DNA of 64,000 bases, from contig DCKE01000027.1 of the NCBI GenBank assembly GCA_002320285.1, positions 278,822 to 342,821 on the forward strand. The letters are read 5' to 3'. A program made the position numbers and the translations under genes. Below the pieces are notes generated by a model. It made no database searches, was not told the DNA's origin, and worked only from the letters and a program-made list of their open reading frames with translations. Below, piece after piece: positions 8,247-16,934 of the stretch (positions are counted from its first letter, which is position 1; every line of letters begins with the position of its first letter). The stretch is from Flavobacteriaceae bacterium UBA1682 (GTDB taxonomy: Bacteria > Bacteroidota > Bacteroidia > Flavobacteriales > Flavobacteriaceae).

Positions 8247-8771
8247 ATGTATCAAAATTATAAAAACGTAGAATTTGTAAAACCAAGTGGTCTTGATTTA
8301 AAAGATCGTTTGGTTAGTGTAAACCGTGTTACTAAAGTAACTAAAGGAGGAAGAGCTTTCGGTTTTTCAGCTGTAGTTGTAGTAGGTGACGAAAACGGTG
8401 TAGTGGGTCATGGTTTAGGTAAATCTAAAGACGTTTCTGAAGCAATCGCGAAAGCGGTAGAAGATGCTAAGAAAAACTTGGTGAGAATTCCTTTAAATGG
8501 TCAGACTATTCCTCATGAACAAAAAGGGAAATTTAGTGGAGCACGTGTATTTTTAATTCCAGCATCTAAGGGTACAGGAGTTATTGCTGGTGGATCTGTT
8601 AGAGCCGTTGTTGAGTCAGTAGGAATTGGTGACGTTTTATCGAAATCACAAGGTTCTTCTAATCCACACAATGTGGTAAAAGCAACTTTTGACGCTTTAT
8701 TACGTCTAAGAAGTGCTTCTACGGTTGCAAAACAAAGAGGGATTTCATTGGACAAAGTATTTAAAGGTTAA
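8247..8771 (+). CDS. rpsE: 30S ribosomal protein S5
   Basis: A 174-residue S5. The double-stranded-RNA-binding N-terminal half (RVTKVTKGGRAFGFSAVVVV) and the segment ASKGTGVIAGGSVRAVVE are present. S5 contributes to decoding fidelity at the mRNA entry channel. rpmD follows after 11 bases. Confidence 0.98.
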   Translation: MYQNYKNVEFVKPSGLDLKDRLVSVNRVTKVTKGGRAFGFSAVVVVGDENGVVGHGLGKSKDVSEAIAKAVEDAKKNLVRIPLNGQTIPHEQKGKFSGARVFLIPASKGTGVIAGGSVRAVVESVGIGDVLSKSQGSSNPHNVVKATFDALLRLRSASTVAKQRGISLDKVFKG

Positions 8772-8782
8772 TTTTGAGAGAT

Positions 8783-8965
8783 ATGTCAAAAATTAAAGTA
8801 AAACAAGTAAGAAGCCAAATCAATTGTCCTTTGTCACAGAAGAGAACATTGGAGGCTTTAGGACTTCGTAAGTTAAACCAAGTAGTGGAACATGAAGCTA
8901 CAGGTGCTATCTTAGGAATGGTAAATAAAGTTCAACACTTAGTTTCTGTAGAGGAAATTAAATAA
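8783..8965 (+). CDS. rpmD: 50S ribosomal protein L30
   Basis: A 60-residue L30 (MSKIKVKQVRSQINCPLSQK). An in-frame TTG at 8774 would add three residues, but the ATG at 8783 gives the standard L30 N terminus and was chosen. It lies between rpsE and rplO as in other spc-type clusters. Confidence 0.95.
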   Translation: MSKIKVKQVRSQINCPLSQKRTLEALGLRKLNQVVEHEATGAILGMVNKVQHLVSVEEIK

Positions 8966-8976
8966 TTTTGTAAAGT

Positions 8977-9429
8977 ATGAATTTAAGTAATTTACAACCA
9001 GCGAACGGTTCAACCCACAATCAAAACAAACGAGTTGGTCGTGGGGAAGGTTCAGGAAAAGGAGGAACTTCTACAAGAGGACACAAGGGAGCTAAATCGC
9101 GTTCTGGTTATTCTAAGAAAATCGGTTTTGAAGGAGGGCAAATGCCACTTCAAAGACGTGTACCTAAATACGGTTTCAAAAACATCAATAGAGTAGAGTA
9201 CCAAGCTATCAATTTAGATAGATTGCAAATCTTAGTTGATAATGGAAGCGTTACAGATACAGTAGACTTCTCACTTTTAGTGGATCTAGGATTGACTTCT
9301 AAAAATGGTTTAGTAAAGATTTTAGGTGGTGGAGAACTTAAAGTTAAATTGAAAGTATCTGCCCATAAATTTTCAGCATCAGCTAAAGAAGCTATCGAAG
9401 CTGCTGGCGGTGAAGTTGTAACTTTATAA
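8977..9429 (+). CDS. rplO: 50S ribosomal protein L15
   Basis: A 150-residue L15. Its N-terminal Gly/Arg/Lys-rich extension (GRGEGSGKGGTSTRGHKG) threads into 23S rRNA, and the sequence continues GFEGGQMPLQRRVPKYGF. It precedes secY by 16 bases. Confidence 0.98.
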   Translation: MNLSNLQPANGSTHNQNKRVGRGEGSGKGGTSTRGHKGAKSRSGYSKKIGFEGGQMPLQRRVPKYGFKNINRVEYQAINLDRLQILVDNGSVTDTVDFSLLVDLGLTSKNGLVKILGGGELKVKLKVSAHKFSASAKEAIEAAGGEVVTL

Positions 9430-9445
9430 AATCTTAATAAACAGG

Positions 9446-10792
9446 ATGAAGAAGTTTATAGAAACATTAGCCAGTATTTGGAAAATTGAAGAGCTAAAAA
9501 ATAAAATTTTAGTAACTCTAGGATTGTTAGTTGTGTATCGTTTCGGTACACAAATAACACTTCCGGGTATTGATGCAACGAAATTACAAGCTTTGTCGGC
9601 GCAGACTGACCAAGGAATCGGTTGGTTGATCAATGTTTTTACAGGTGGTGCATTCTCGCAAGCATCTGTATTTGCATTAGGTATTATGCCTTATATTTCT
9701 GCTTCCATCGTCGTTCAGTTGATGGGAATCGCAGTACCTTATTTGCAGAAATTGCAAAGTGATGGGGAAAGTGGTAGAAAAAAGATGAACCAAATCACCC
9801 GATGGTTAACCATCGGTATCACCTTGTTGCAAGGGCCTAGTTATATCTATAACTTGTATTTACAATTACCACCAGATGCCTTTTTACTAGGTTTCAATTC
9901 TTTCTCATTCTTGTTTTCTTCTGTAATTATATTAGTTACCGGGACTGTCTTTGCAATGTGGTTAGGAGAGAAAATTACAGATAAAGGTATCGGAAATGGA
10001 ATCTCATTGTTGATTATGGTCGGAATTATTGCAAGACTACCAATGTCTTTCATTCAAGAATTCCAATCGAGAATCACCGATAACAACGGGGGTCCAATGG
10101 TGTTAGTTATTGAAGTAATTATTTGGTTATTAATTATTATTGCTTGTATTTTACTAACTCTAGCAGTTAGAAGAATTCCAGTTCAATATGCTAGAAGAAG
10201 CACATCAGGCGATTACGATCAAACGATGTTAGGAGGAAACCGTCAGTGGATTCCACTTAAACTTAACGCTTCTGGTGTTATGCCGATTATTTTTGCACAA
10301 GCAATCATGTTTATTCCAGCTGCAGTAGCCGGTTTATCAACATCAGATACTGCACAATCCATCAGTTCTACATTTCATAATGTATTCGGATGGCAGTATA
10401 ATTTACTTTTTGCACTATTAATCATTATTTTTACTTACTTTTACACCGCAATTACAGTACCTACTAATAAAATGGCTGATGATTTGAAGAGAAGTGGTGG
10501 TTTTATCCCGGGTATTCGCCCAGGTGGGGAGACTGCAGACTTCTTAGACAAAATTATGTCATTGATTACTTTTCCGGGTTCTCTATTTCTTGCATTGATT
10601 GCTGTGTTCCCTTCAATCGTCGTGAGTTTATTAGGAGTTCAACAAGGATGGGCAATGTTCTATGGCGGAACATCGCTATTAATTTTAGTAAGTGTTGCTA
10701 TTGATACGATTCAACAAGTTAATGCATACCTTTTAAATAAGCAGTATGACGGGTTGATGACAAGTGGTAAAAATAGAAAAGCAACCGCTTAA
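9446..10792 (+). CDS. secY: Protein translocase subunit SecY
   Basis: The 448-residue channel subunit of the Sec translocon, a ten-helix inner-membrane protein. Family features are GLLVVYRFGTQITLPGID in helix 1, the pore/plug stretch GWLINVFTGGAFSQASVFALGIMPYISASI, and the cytoplasmic loop NKMADDLKRSGGFIPGIRPG. It keeps its place at the end of the spc block. adk and map, which often follow in other phyla, are absent, and infA comes next after 7 bases. Confidence 0.98.
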   Translation: MKKFIETLASIWKIEELKNKILVTLGLLVVYRFGTQITLPGIDATKLQALSAQTDQGIGWLINVFTGGAFSQASVFALGIMPYISASIVVQLMGIAVPYLQKLQSDGESGRKKMNQITRWLTIGITLLQGPSYIYNLYLQLPPDAFLLGFNSFSFLFSSVIILVTGTVFAMWLGEKITDKGIGNGISLLIMVGIIARLPMSFIQEFQSRITDNNGGPMVLVIEVIIWLLIIIACILLTLAVRRIPVQYARRSTSGDYDQTMLGGNRQWIPLKLNASGVMPIIFAQAIMFIPAAVAGLSTSDTAQSISSTFHNVFGWQYNLLFALLIIIFTYFYTAITVPTNKMADDLKRSGGFIPGIRPGGETADFLDKIMSLITFPGSLFLALIAVFPSIVVSLLGVQQGWAMFYGGTSLLILVSVAIDTIQQVNAYLLNKQYDGLMTSGKNRKATA

Positions 10793-10799
10793 TTTTTTT

Positions 10800-11015
10800 A
10801 TGGCAAAACAATCAGCAATAGAACAAGACGGAGCAATCATTGAAGCATTGTCAAATGCAATGTTCCGCGTGGAGTTAGAAAATGGACATATTGTAATTGC
10901 TCATATCTCCGGTAAAATGCGTATGCATTATATCAAATTACTTCCTGGTGACAGGGTAAAATTAGAAATGAGTCCTTACGACTTGACTAAAGCAAGAATT
11001 ACTTATAGATATTAA
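10800..11015 (+). CDS. infA: Translation initiation factor IF-1
   Basis: A 71-residue S1-fold protein starting MAKQSAIEQDGAIIEALSNA, with the motif HISGKMRMHYIKLLPGDRVK and ending TKARITYRY. IF-1 blocks the A site during initiation. An upstream in-frame TTG at 10764 lies inside secY and would add 12 non-homologous residues, so the ATG at 10800 was chosen. Confidence 0.97.
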   Translation: MAKQSAIEQDGAIIEALSNAMFRVELENGHIVIAHISGKMRMHYIKLLPGDRVKLEMSPYDLTKARITYRY

Positions 11016-11027
11016 AGGCTATTAAAA

Positions 11028-11144
11028 ATGAAAGTAAGAACATCAGTCAAAAAAAGAAGTGCCGAGTGCATTATAGTGCGTAGAAAAGGAGTACTTTACG
11101 TGATTAATAAAAAGAATCCTAGATTTAAACAAAGACAAGGATAG
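11028..11144 (+). CDS. rpmJ: 50S ribosomal protein L36, Cys-poor form
   Basis: A 38-residue L36: MKVRTSVKKRSAECIIVRRK at the start and NPRFKQRQG at the end. The zinc form of L36 has three Cys and a His. Here position 11 is Ser, only Cys14 remains, position 27 is Asn and position 33 is Phe, so zinc cannot be held in the usual way. This is the zinc-independent class. It lies 12 bases after infA and 2 bases before rpsM, the standard order. Confidence 0.96.
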   Translation: MKVRTSVKKRSAECIIVRRKGVLYVINKKNPRFKQRQG

Positions 11145-11146
11145 TT

Positions 11147-11521
11147 ATGGCAAGAATCGCAGGGGTAGACATACCTAAACACAAAAGAGGAATTATAGCT
11201 TTGACCTACATCTTCGGAATTGGAAGCAGCAGAGCTAAAGAAATCTTAGAGAAAGCTCAAGTTAGCGAAGATAAAAAAGTTCAAGATTGGAATGATGATG
11301 AGATCGGAGCAATCCGTGAAGCAGTATCTTACTTCAAAATTGAAGGTGAACTTCGTTCAGAAGTTTCATTAAACATCAAACGTTTAATGGATATCGGATG
11401 CTACAGAGGAATTCGTCATAGAACTGGACTTCCTTTAAGAGGTCAAAGAACTAAGAACAACTCTAGAACAAGAAAAGGTAAAAGAAAAACTGTTGCCAAC
11501 AAGAAAAAAGCAACTAAATAA
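11147..11521 (+). CDS. rpsM: 30S ribosomal protein S13
   Basis: A 124-residue S13 with MARIAGVDIPKHKRGIIALT and the conserved C-terminal RHRTGLPLRGQRTKNNSRTR, followed by a basic tail. It bridges the head of the 30S to L5 in the 50S. First gene of the alpha block. Confidence 0.98.
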   Translation: MARIAGVDIPKHKRGIIALTYIFGIGSSRAKEILEKAQVSEDKKVQDWNDDEIGAIREAVSYFKIEGELRSEVSLNIKRLMDIGCYRGIRHRTGLPLRGQRTKNNSRTRKGKRKTVANKKKATK

Positions 11522-11529
11522 TAAATAAT

Positions 11530-11913
11530 ATGGCTAAAGCGAATACAAAAAAACGTAAAGTGCTTGTTGAATCAACAGGTGAAGCTCATATTAATGCAAC
11601 CTTTAATAACATCATCATCTCGTTAACTAACAAGAAAGGTGAAGTTATTTCATGGTCGTCTGCAGGTAAAATGGGTTTCAGAGGTTCTAAAAAGAATACT
11701 CCGTACGCTGCCCAAATGGCTGCTGAAGATTGTGGTAAAGTTGCTTTAGAGGCTGGATTAAAAAAGGTAAAAGTTTACGTTAAAGGTCCTGGAAATGGTA
11801 GAGAATCTGCTATCAGATCACTTCATAATAATGGAATCGAAGTAACCGAGATAATCGATATTACTCCAATTCCTCATAATGGATGTCGTCCTCCTAAGAG
11901 AAGAAGAGTTTAA
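11530..11913 (+). CDS. rpsK: 30S ribosomal protein S11
   Basis: A 127-residue S11 with NATFNNIIISLTNKKGEVIS and the strictly conserved end PIPHNGCRPPKRRRV. It forms part of the 30S platform. It is followed by an 86-base gap with a structured element before rpsD, in contrast to the 8 bases that separate it from rpsM. Confidence 0.98.
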   Translation: MAKANTKKRKVLVESTGEAHINATFNNIIISLTNKKGEVISWSSAGKMGFRGSKKNTPYAAQMAAEDCGKVALEAGLKKVKVYVKGPGNGRESAIRSLHNNGIEVTEIIDITPIPHNGCRPPKRRRV

Positions 11914-11929
11914 TTTTATAGTATAACCC

Positions 11930-11990
11930 AAAGGTAGGAATAGATTATCGGAGGATGAGACCTGAATTCATAATCCCTACCTTTTTTTAA
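11930..11990 (+). promoter_or_regulatory. Structured leader-like element upstream of rpsD
   Basis: AAAGGTAGG (11930-11938) pairs with CCTACCTTT (11976-11984). An inner helix GATTAT (11943-11948)/ATAATC (11970-11975) sits on top, with a four-base AATA bulge on one side only. The apical loop can form a short AGG/CCT pairing. A run of seven T directly follows (11982-11988). The bulged two-helix shape upstream of rpsD suggests an S4 autoregulatory leader or attenuator rather than a plain terminator. I recall computationally defined S4 leaders in Bacteroidia/Flavobacteria, but membership is not tested here. Confidence 0.65.
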
Positions 11991-11999
11991 TTTTTTGAA

Positions 12000-12605
12000 A
12001 TGGCAAGATATACTGGTCCAAAAACAAAGATTGCTCGTAAATTTGGCGAAGCAATATTCGGAGATGACAAATCTTTTGAAAAAAGAAATTACCCTCCTGG
12101 GCAACATGGTTTAGCAAAAAAAAGAGGTAAGAAATCTGAATACGCTATCCAGTTGATGGAGAAACAAAAAGCTAAATACACTTACGGTATTCTAGAGAAA
12201 CAATTCAGAGGGCTTTTCCAAAAAGCTTCTGCTGCTCGTGGAGTAACTGGTGAGGTATTAATTCAATTATGTGAATCAAGATTAGACAACGTGGTCTTCA
12301 GAATGGGTATCGCTCCTTCTAGAAGAGCTTCACGTCAAATCGTTTCACACAGACATATCACTGTAAACGGTGAATTGGTAAACATTCCTTCTTACCAATT
12401 AAAACCAGGTGATAAAGTTGCAGTTCGTGAAAAATCAAAATCTCTAGATGCTATAGAACGTTCGTTATCTAATTCTAGCGCTGTTTATGAATGGATTACT
12501 TGGAATAATGAAACAAAAGAAGGAACATTTGTATCTGTTCCTCAAAGACTTCAGATTCCTGAAAACATCAAAGAACAGTTAATCGTAGAGTTGTACAACA
12601 AATAA
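12000..12605 (+). CDS. rpsD: 30S ribosomal protein S4
   Basis: A 201-residue S4: MARYTGPKTKIARKFGEAIF, then the PPGQHG motif and an S4 RNA-binding domain near residues 92-155 (CESRLDNVVFRMGIAPSRRA). S4 nucleates 30S assembly and is the autoregulator of its operon in several phyla, which makes the structured element just upstream notable. Confidence 0.98.
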   Translation: MARYTGPKTKIARKFGEAIFGDDKSFEKRNYPPGQHGLAKKRGKKSEYAIQLMEKQKAKYTYGILEKQFRGLFQKASAARGVTGEVLIQLCESRLDNVVFRMGIAPSRRASRQIVSHRHITVNGELVNIPSYQLKPGDKVAVREKSKSLDAIERSLSNSSAVYEWITWNNETKEGTFVSVPQRLQIPENIKEQLIVELYNK

Positions 12606-12630
12606 TAATTGACATTCAGTCGAAACAAAT

Positions 12631-13623
12631 ATGGCAATATTTAATTTTCAGAAGCCCGATAAAGTTATCATGATTGATTCGACCGATTTTAAAGGTAAGT
12701 TTGAATTCAGACCTTTGGAACCGGGATACGGATTGACAGTTGGTAATGCACTAAGAAGAGTTCTTCTTTCATCCCTTGAAGGATATGCAATTACATCAGT
12801 TCGTATTGAAGGTGTTGATCATGAGTTTTCTAGCATTCCAGGTGTAGTTGAAGACGTTACTGAAATTATTCTTAACCTTAAACAAGTGCGTTTCAAACGT
12901 CAAATTGAGGATATCGATAATGAAGCCGTTACCATTAACTTTTCAGGTAAAGAACAATTAACCGCTGGTGATTTCCAAAAATACATCTCCGGTTTCCAAG
13001 TTCTTAACCCGGATTTAATTATCTGTAATGTAGATAGTAAAATTACCATTAACATGGAATTGACTATCGAAAAAGGAAGAGGTTATGTTCCTGCAGAAGA
13101 AAACAGAAAACCAAATGCACCAATAGGTACGATCTTTACTGATTCTATTTATACTCCAATTAAGAATGTTAAGTATACGATTGAAAACTATCGTGTTGAA
13201 CAAAAAACCGATTATGAAAAATTGGTTTTTGATATCATCACTGATGGTTCCATTCATCCTAAAGACGCATTAACAGAAGCAGCAAAAACACTGATTCATC
13301 ACTTTATGCTGTTCTCTGATGAAAGAATCACTTTAGAGGCCGATGAAATTGCTCAAACTGAATCATATGATGAGGAATCATTACATATGAGACAGCTTCT
13401 TAAAACAAAATTGGTAGATTTAGATCTTTCAGTTAGAGCATTAAATTGTTTAAAAGCGGCTGAAGTGGATACATTAGGAGATTTGGTTTCTTATAACAAA
13501 AACGACTTAATGAAGTTCAGAAACTTCGGTAAGAAATCTCTTACAGAATTGGAAGAACTCGTAGCTGTTAAAGGATTGAACTTCGGTATGGATCTTTCCA
13601 AATATAAATTAGATAAAGAATAA
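12631..13623 (+). CDS. rpoA: RNA polymerase alpha subunit
   Basis: A 330-residue alpha subunit. The N-terminal dimerisation and assembly domain has FRPLEPGYGLTVGNALRRVLLSS, and the C-terminal DNA-binding domain has the helix-hairpin-helix LVSYNKNDLMKFRNFGKKSL. Full length, between rpsD and rplQ as in other bacteria. Confidence 0.98.
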   Translation: MAIFNFQKPDKVIMIDSTDFKGKFEFRPLEPGYGLTVGNALRRVLLSSLEGYAITSVRIEGVDHEFSSIPGVVEDVTEIILNLKQVRFKRQIEDIDNEAVTINFSGKEQLTAGDFQKYISGFQVLNPDLIICNVDSKITINMELTIEKGRGYVPAEENRKPNAPIGTIFTDSIYTPIKNVKYTIENYRVEQKTDYEKLVFDIITDGSIHPKDALTEAAKTLIHHFMLFSDERITLEADEIAQTESYDEESLHMRQLLKTKLVDLDLSVRALNCLKAAEVDTLGDLVSYNKNDLMKFRNFGKKSLTELEELVAVKGLNFGMDLSKYKLDKE

Positions 13624-13654
13624 ACTAGACTTTTAGTCTAAATTCTAGAAAGCA

Positions 13655-14140
13655 ATGAGACACGGAAAAAAAATAAATCACTTAAGCAGAAAAACCGCAC
13701 ATAGAAAATCTATGTTGGCGAATATGGCTTGTTCATTGATAGAGCACAAACGCATTAATACTACCGTAGCTAAAGCAAAAGCGCTTAAACAATTTATCGA
13801 GCCTTTGGTAACTAAATCTAAAACTGACGATACTCATAATCGTCGTGTAGTTTTTTCTTACCTAAGAGATAAAGATGCAGTAACTGAACTTTTCAGAGAA
13901 GTTGCTCAAAAAGTTGGAGATCGTCCAGGTGGATATACTCGTATTATCAAGTTGGGTAACCGTCTTGGAGATAACGCTGATATGGCTATGATCGAACTAG
14001 TAGATTTCAATGAAATCTACAACGGAGGTAAAAAAGAAGCTAAAAAAGCAACTACTCGTAGAGGTAGAGCTAAAAAAGTAGCTGACGTTACAACTCCAGA
14101 AGCAGAAGCTACAGAAACTTCTACTGAAACTAATGAATAA
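13655..14140 (+). CDS. rplQ: 50S ribosomal protein L17 with acidic/Thr-rich tail
   Basis: A 161-residue L17. The core (MRHGKKINHLSRKTAHRKSM through IKLGNRLGDNADMAMIELVD) covers about 127 residues. A C-terminal tail of roughly 35 residues follows, first basic (KKEAKKATTRRGRAKK), then acidic and Thr-rich (TTPEAEATETSTETNE). Such tails occur in Bacteroidetes L17. It is the last gene of the superoperon and is followed by a strong terminator. Confidence 0.97.
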   Translation: MRHGKKINHLSRKTAHRKSMLANMACSLIEHKRINTTVAKAKALKQFIEPLVTKSKTDDTHNRRVVFSYLRDKDAVTELFREVAQKVGDRPGGYTRIIKLGNRLGDNADMAMIELVDFNEIYNGGKKEAKKATTRRGRAKKVADVTTPEAEATETSTETNE

Positions 14141-14180
14141 TACTTACAATTATAAAATTGTAGTTATTTAATATTCTTTT

Positions 14181-14214
14181 AAAAGGACACACTTTCGAGT
14201 TTGTCCTTTTTTTT
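14181..14214 (+). terminator. Intrinsic terminator of the ribosomal superoperon
   Basis: AAAAGGACA (14181-14189) pairs with TGTCCTTTT (14202-14210), topped by ACT/AGT closing a TTCG tetraloop (14194-14197), and followed by a run of eight T ending at 14214. A very stable, textbook terminator. Confidence 0.92.
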
Positions 14215-14240
14215 AGACCTATTTTTTAATTTATTTATTT

Positions 14241-14248
14241 TACATTTG
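14241..14248 (+). promoter_or_regulatory. Bacteroidetes-type -7 box for carA
   Basis: TACATTTG fits the Bacteroidetes sigma-A consensus TAnnTTTG and lies 21 bases upstream of the carA ATG. No clear TTG is seen at -33. Placed between the rplQ terminator and carA, it gives carA its own transcript. Confidence 0.6.
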
Positions 14249-14269
14249 CCAACTATACAACACATCACA

Positions 14270-15388
14270 ATGGAATATAATAAAAGAAATAGCGCTGTTC
14301 TACTCTTAAATGATGGAACAGTTTTTTATGGTAAATCAATCGGTATTGAGGGAACTACTTTTGGTGAAATCTGCTTTAACACCGGAATGACGGGGTATCA
14401 GGAAATCTTTACAGATCCTTCTTACTTTGGACAAATCATGTTATCGACCAATGCTCATATCGGGAATTACGGTGTCAATCCAAATGAAGTGGATTCTGAT
14501 GGTATCAAAATATCGGGTTTGGTTTGTAAAAACTTTAGTTTTACCAATTCCAGACCAAATTCTAATGCTACTTTATTGGAATATCTGACCGAAAATAATT
14601 TAGTAGCGATTTCCGATGTTGATACCCGTGCATTGGCTAGTTATATTCGTGATAATGGGGCTATGAATGCGGTGATTTCAACAGATGGTAAAACTGTCGA
14701 GGAGTTGAAAGAACTGCTTAAAACAGTGCCTTCTATGAATGGACTGGAATTAGCCTCGAAAGTATCTACTAAAGAACCTTATTTCTTCGGAAATCCTGAC
14801 GCAACCTATAAGATAGCTGCTTTGGATTTAGGTATTAAAACCAATATTCTTAGATGTCTGGCTGAAAGAGATTGTTATATCAAAGTATATCCATACAATA
14901 CGCCATTTGAAGATCTGGCACTTTTTAATCCGGATGGATATTTTCTTTCTAATGGACCTGGTGATCCAGAGCCGTTACATGAAGTGAAAAAAGTCGTGGC
15001 ACAAACTATTGAGTCGGGAATTCCTGTTTTTGGAATTTGTTTAGGTCATCAGTTAATTGCGTTGTCTCAGGGTGTGTCAACTTATAAAATGTTTAATGGT
15101 CACCGTGGGATCAATCATCCAGTTATGAATGTATTGACCAATAGAGGAGAGATTACTTCTCAAAACCATGGTTTTGCTGTAAATAAAGAGGAGGTTGAAA
15201 AACATGCTACACTAGAAATTACACATTTACATCTGAATGATCAGACAGTTGCAGGTATTCGCGTAAAAGACAAAGATGTTTTCTCGGTGCAATATCACCC
15301 TGAAGCCAGTCCAGGTCCTCATGATTCGCATTACTTATTTGATCAATTCGTCACTAATATGAAAAATAAAAAAGACGCTAAATCGTAA
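14270..15388 (+). CDS. carA: Carbamoyl-phosphate synthase small subunit
   Basis: The 372-residue glutaminase subunit makes ammonia from glutamine for carbamoyl phosphate, used in pyrimidine and arginine synthesis. The N-terminal CarA domain has GICFNTGMTGYQEIFTDPSY. The class I glutaminase domain has the nucleophile in GICLGHQL and the His/Glu pair in YHPEASPGPHD. The ATG at 14270 was chosen because an upstream in-frame TTG (14201) lies inside the rplQ terminator. carB is not adjacent, which is common in Flavobacteria. Confidence 0.96.
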   Translation: MEYNKRNSAVLLLNDGTVFYGKSIGIEGTTFGEICFNTGMTGYQEIFTDPSYFGQIMLSTNAHIGNYGVNPNEVDSDGIKISGLVCKNFSFTNSRPNSNATLLEYLTENNLVAISDVDTRALASYIRDNGAMNAVISTDGKTVEELKELLKTVPSMNGLELASKVSTKEPYFFGNPDATYKIAALDLGIKTNILRCLAERDCYIKVYPYNTPFEDLALFNPDGYFLSNGPGDPEPLHEVKKVVAQTIESGIPVFGICLGHQLIALSQGVSTYKMFNGHRGINHPVMNVLTNRGEITSQNHGFAVNKEEVEKHATLEITHLHLNDQTVAGIRVKDKDVFSVQYHPEASPGPHDSHYLFDQFVTNMKNKKDAKS

Positions 15389-15416
15389 GTCGTTTAGTGT
15401 TTTATATAAAAAATAT

Positions 15417-15444
15417 GGGCTCCCTTTTTTAGGGGGCCTTTTTT
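15417..15444 (+). terminator. Intrinsic terminator after carA
   Basis: GGCTCCC (15418-15424) pairs with GGGGGCC (15432-15438) with one T-G pair around a T-rich loop, followed by six T (15439-15444). Confidence 0.85.
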
Positions 15445-15533
15445 ATGGATGCAGTTGTTGGTTTACGGTTCACTAATCACTGCAAATAGTCTTTTTTTGA
15501 TGTGAATATGATTTTAAAATTGTAAATATTTCG

Positions 15534-15541
15534 TAAATTTG
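15534..15541 (+). promoter_or_regulatory. -7 promoter box for eno
   Basis: TAAATTTG matches TAnnTTTG and lies 49 bases upstream of the chosen eno ATG. It makes the earlier in-frame ATG at 15549 (only 8 bases away) an unlikely start, because transcription would begin at about that point. Confidence 0.55.
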
Positions 15542-15590
15542 TAGAAATATGCTTTTTAAGTCTAACTATACAACACACACAGAATTAATC

Positions 15591-16880
15591 ATGAGTACAA
15601 TAGTAAAAATTCATGCACGTCAAATTTTAGATTCCCGAGGAAATCCAACAGTAGAAGTAGATGTAGTCACCGAAAATGGTGTTTTAGGTAGAGCAGCAGT
15701 TCCTTCAGGAGCGTCTACTGGAGAACATGAAGCCGTTGAATTGCGCGATGGAGGTAAGGCCTTTATGGGTAAGGGGGTATTGAATGCCGTAGGGAATGTT
15801 AACGAGTATATCGCAGCAAACCTTGTTGGGATGAATGTTTTTGAACAAAATGCTATTGATCAATTGTTAATTGATTTAGATGGTACTCCAAACAAAGCTA
15901 ATTTAGGAGCAAATGCTATTTTAGGTGTTTCATTAGCAGTTGCTAAAGCGGCAGCTAACGAATTGGGATTGCCTTTGTATCGTTATGTGGGTGGTGTTTC
16001 TGCAAACACGCTTCCTGTTCCGATGATGAATATCATCAATGGTGGTTCTCATTCGGATGCGCCTATCGCTTTTCAGGAGTTTATGATTATACCGGTTAAA
16101 GCGGCCAACTTTTCTCAGGCTATGCAGATGGGTACAGAGATTTTTCATCACTTAAAAAAGGTTTTGAAAGATCGTAACCTGAGTACTGCTGTTGGAGATG
16201 AGGGTGGATTTGCACCGACATTAGAAGGTACAGAAGATGCTTTGGATTGTATTAAACAAGCTACAGAAGCAGCGGGTTATACTTTTGGTGGTGATATCAA
16301 GATCGCATTGGATTGTGCAGCATCGGAGTTTTATGTCAACGGTAAATACGATTATACCAAGTTTGAAGGGGCTCAGGGTAAAATTCGTACATCGGAAGAA
16401 CAAGCTGATTATCTAGCGCTTTTGTCTGAACAGTATCCAATTATATCTATTGAAGACGGTATGCAAGAGGATGACTGGGCAGGATGGAAATATCTTACGG
16501 AGAAAATTGGGCATAAAGTGCAATTGGTAGGAGATGATTTATTTGTTACTAATGTTCGCCGATTGAAACGAGGGATTGATGAAAACATTGCGAATTCTAT
16601 ATTGGTTAAGGTCAATCAAATTGGAACCTTAACGGAAACTATAGCTGCTGTAAACATGGCGCACAATGCTGGATATACATCGGTAATGTCACATCGTTCT
16701 GGAGAAACTGAAGATAATACAATTGCAGATTTGGCGGTAGCTTTAAACTGTGGTCAAATTAAAACGGGTTCTGCTTCTCGTTCTGATCGTATGTCTAAAT
16801 ACAATCAATTATTAAGAATTGAAGAAGAACTGGCTGAAGTAGCCTATTATCCGCAGGGAAAGGCATTTAAAATAAGATAA
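15591..16880 (+). CDS. eno: Enolase
   Basis: A 429-residue enolase that interconverts 2-phosphoglycerate and phosphoenolpyruvate in glycolysis. Visible motifs are HARQILDSRGNPTVEVDV, the flexible catalytic loop PSGASTGEHEAVELRDG, the acid cluster VGDEGGFAP and SIEDGMQEDDW, and the C-terminal signature SHRSGETEDNTIADLAVAL. The ATG at 15591 gives the universal MSTIVKIHARQILDSRGNP start. It has its own promoter and terminator. Confidence 0.98.
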   Translation: MSTIVKIHARQILDSRGNPTVEVDVVTENGVLGRAAVPSGASTGEHEAVELRDGGKAFMGKGVLNAVGNVNEYIAANLVGMNVFEQNAIDQLLIDLDGTPNKANLGANAILGVSLAVAKAAANELGLPLYRYVGGVSANTLPVPMMNIINGGSHSDAPIAFQEFMIIPVKAANFSQAMQMGTEIFHHLKKVLKDRNLSTAVGDEGGFAPTLEGTEDALDCIKQATEAAGYTFGGDIKIALDCAASEFYVNGKYDYTKFEGAQGKIRTSEEQADYLALLSEQYPIISIEDGMQEDDWAGWKYLTEKIGHKVQLVGDDLFVTNVRRLKRGIDENIANSILVKVNQIGTLTETIAAVNMAHNAGYTSVMSHRSGETEDNTIADLAVALNCGQIKTGSASRSDRMSKYNQLLRIEEELAEVAYYPQGKAFKIR

Positions 16881-16907
16881 AATTCAAAGTTAATAGTAAC
16901 TATAAGG

Positions 16908-16934
16908 CCCGATAAAATGATTATCGGGTTTTTT
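16908..16934 (+). terminator. Intrinsic terminator after eno
   Basis: Perfect 8-base stem CCCGATAA (16908-16915)/TTATCGGG (16921-16928) followed by six T (16929-16934). Confidence 0.92.

Noticed and set aside
13626..13640. TAGAC/GTCTA palindrome between rpoA and rplQ
   Set aside because: Only five pairs and no T run; too weak to call a terminator or regulatory element.
14201..14269. Upstream in-frame TTG extension of carA
   Set aside because: It starts inside the rplQ terminator and upstream of the TACATTTG promoter box, and adds 23 residues not seen in CarA.
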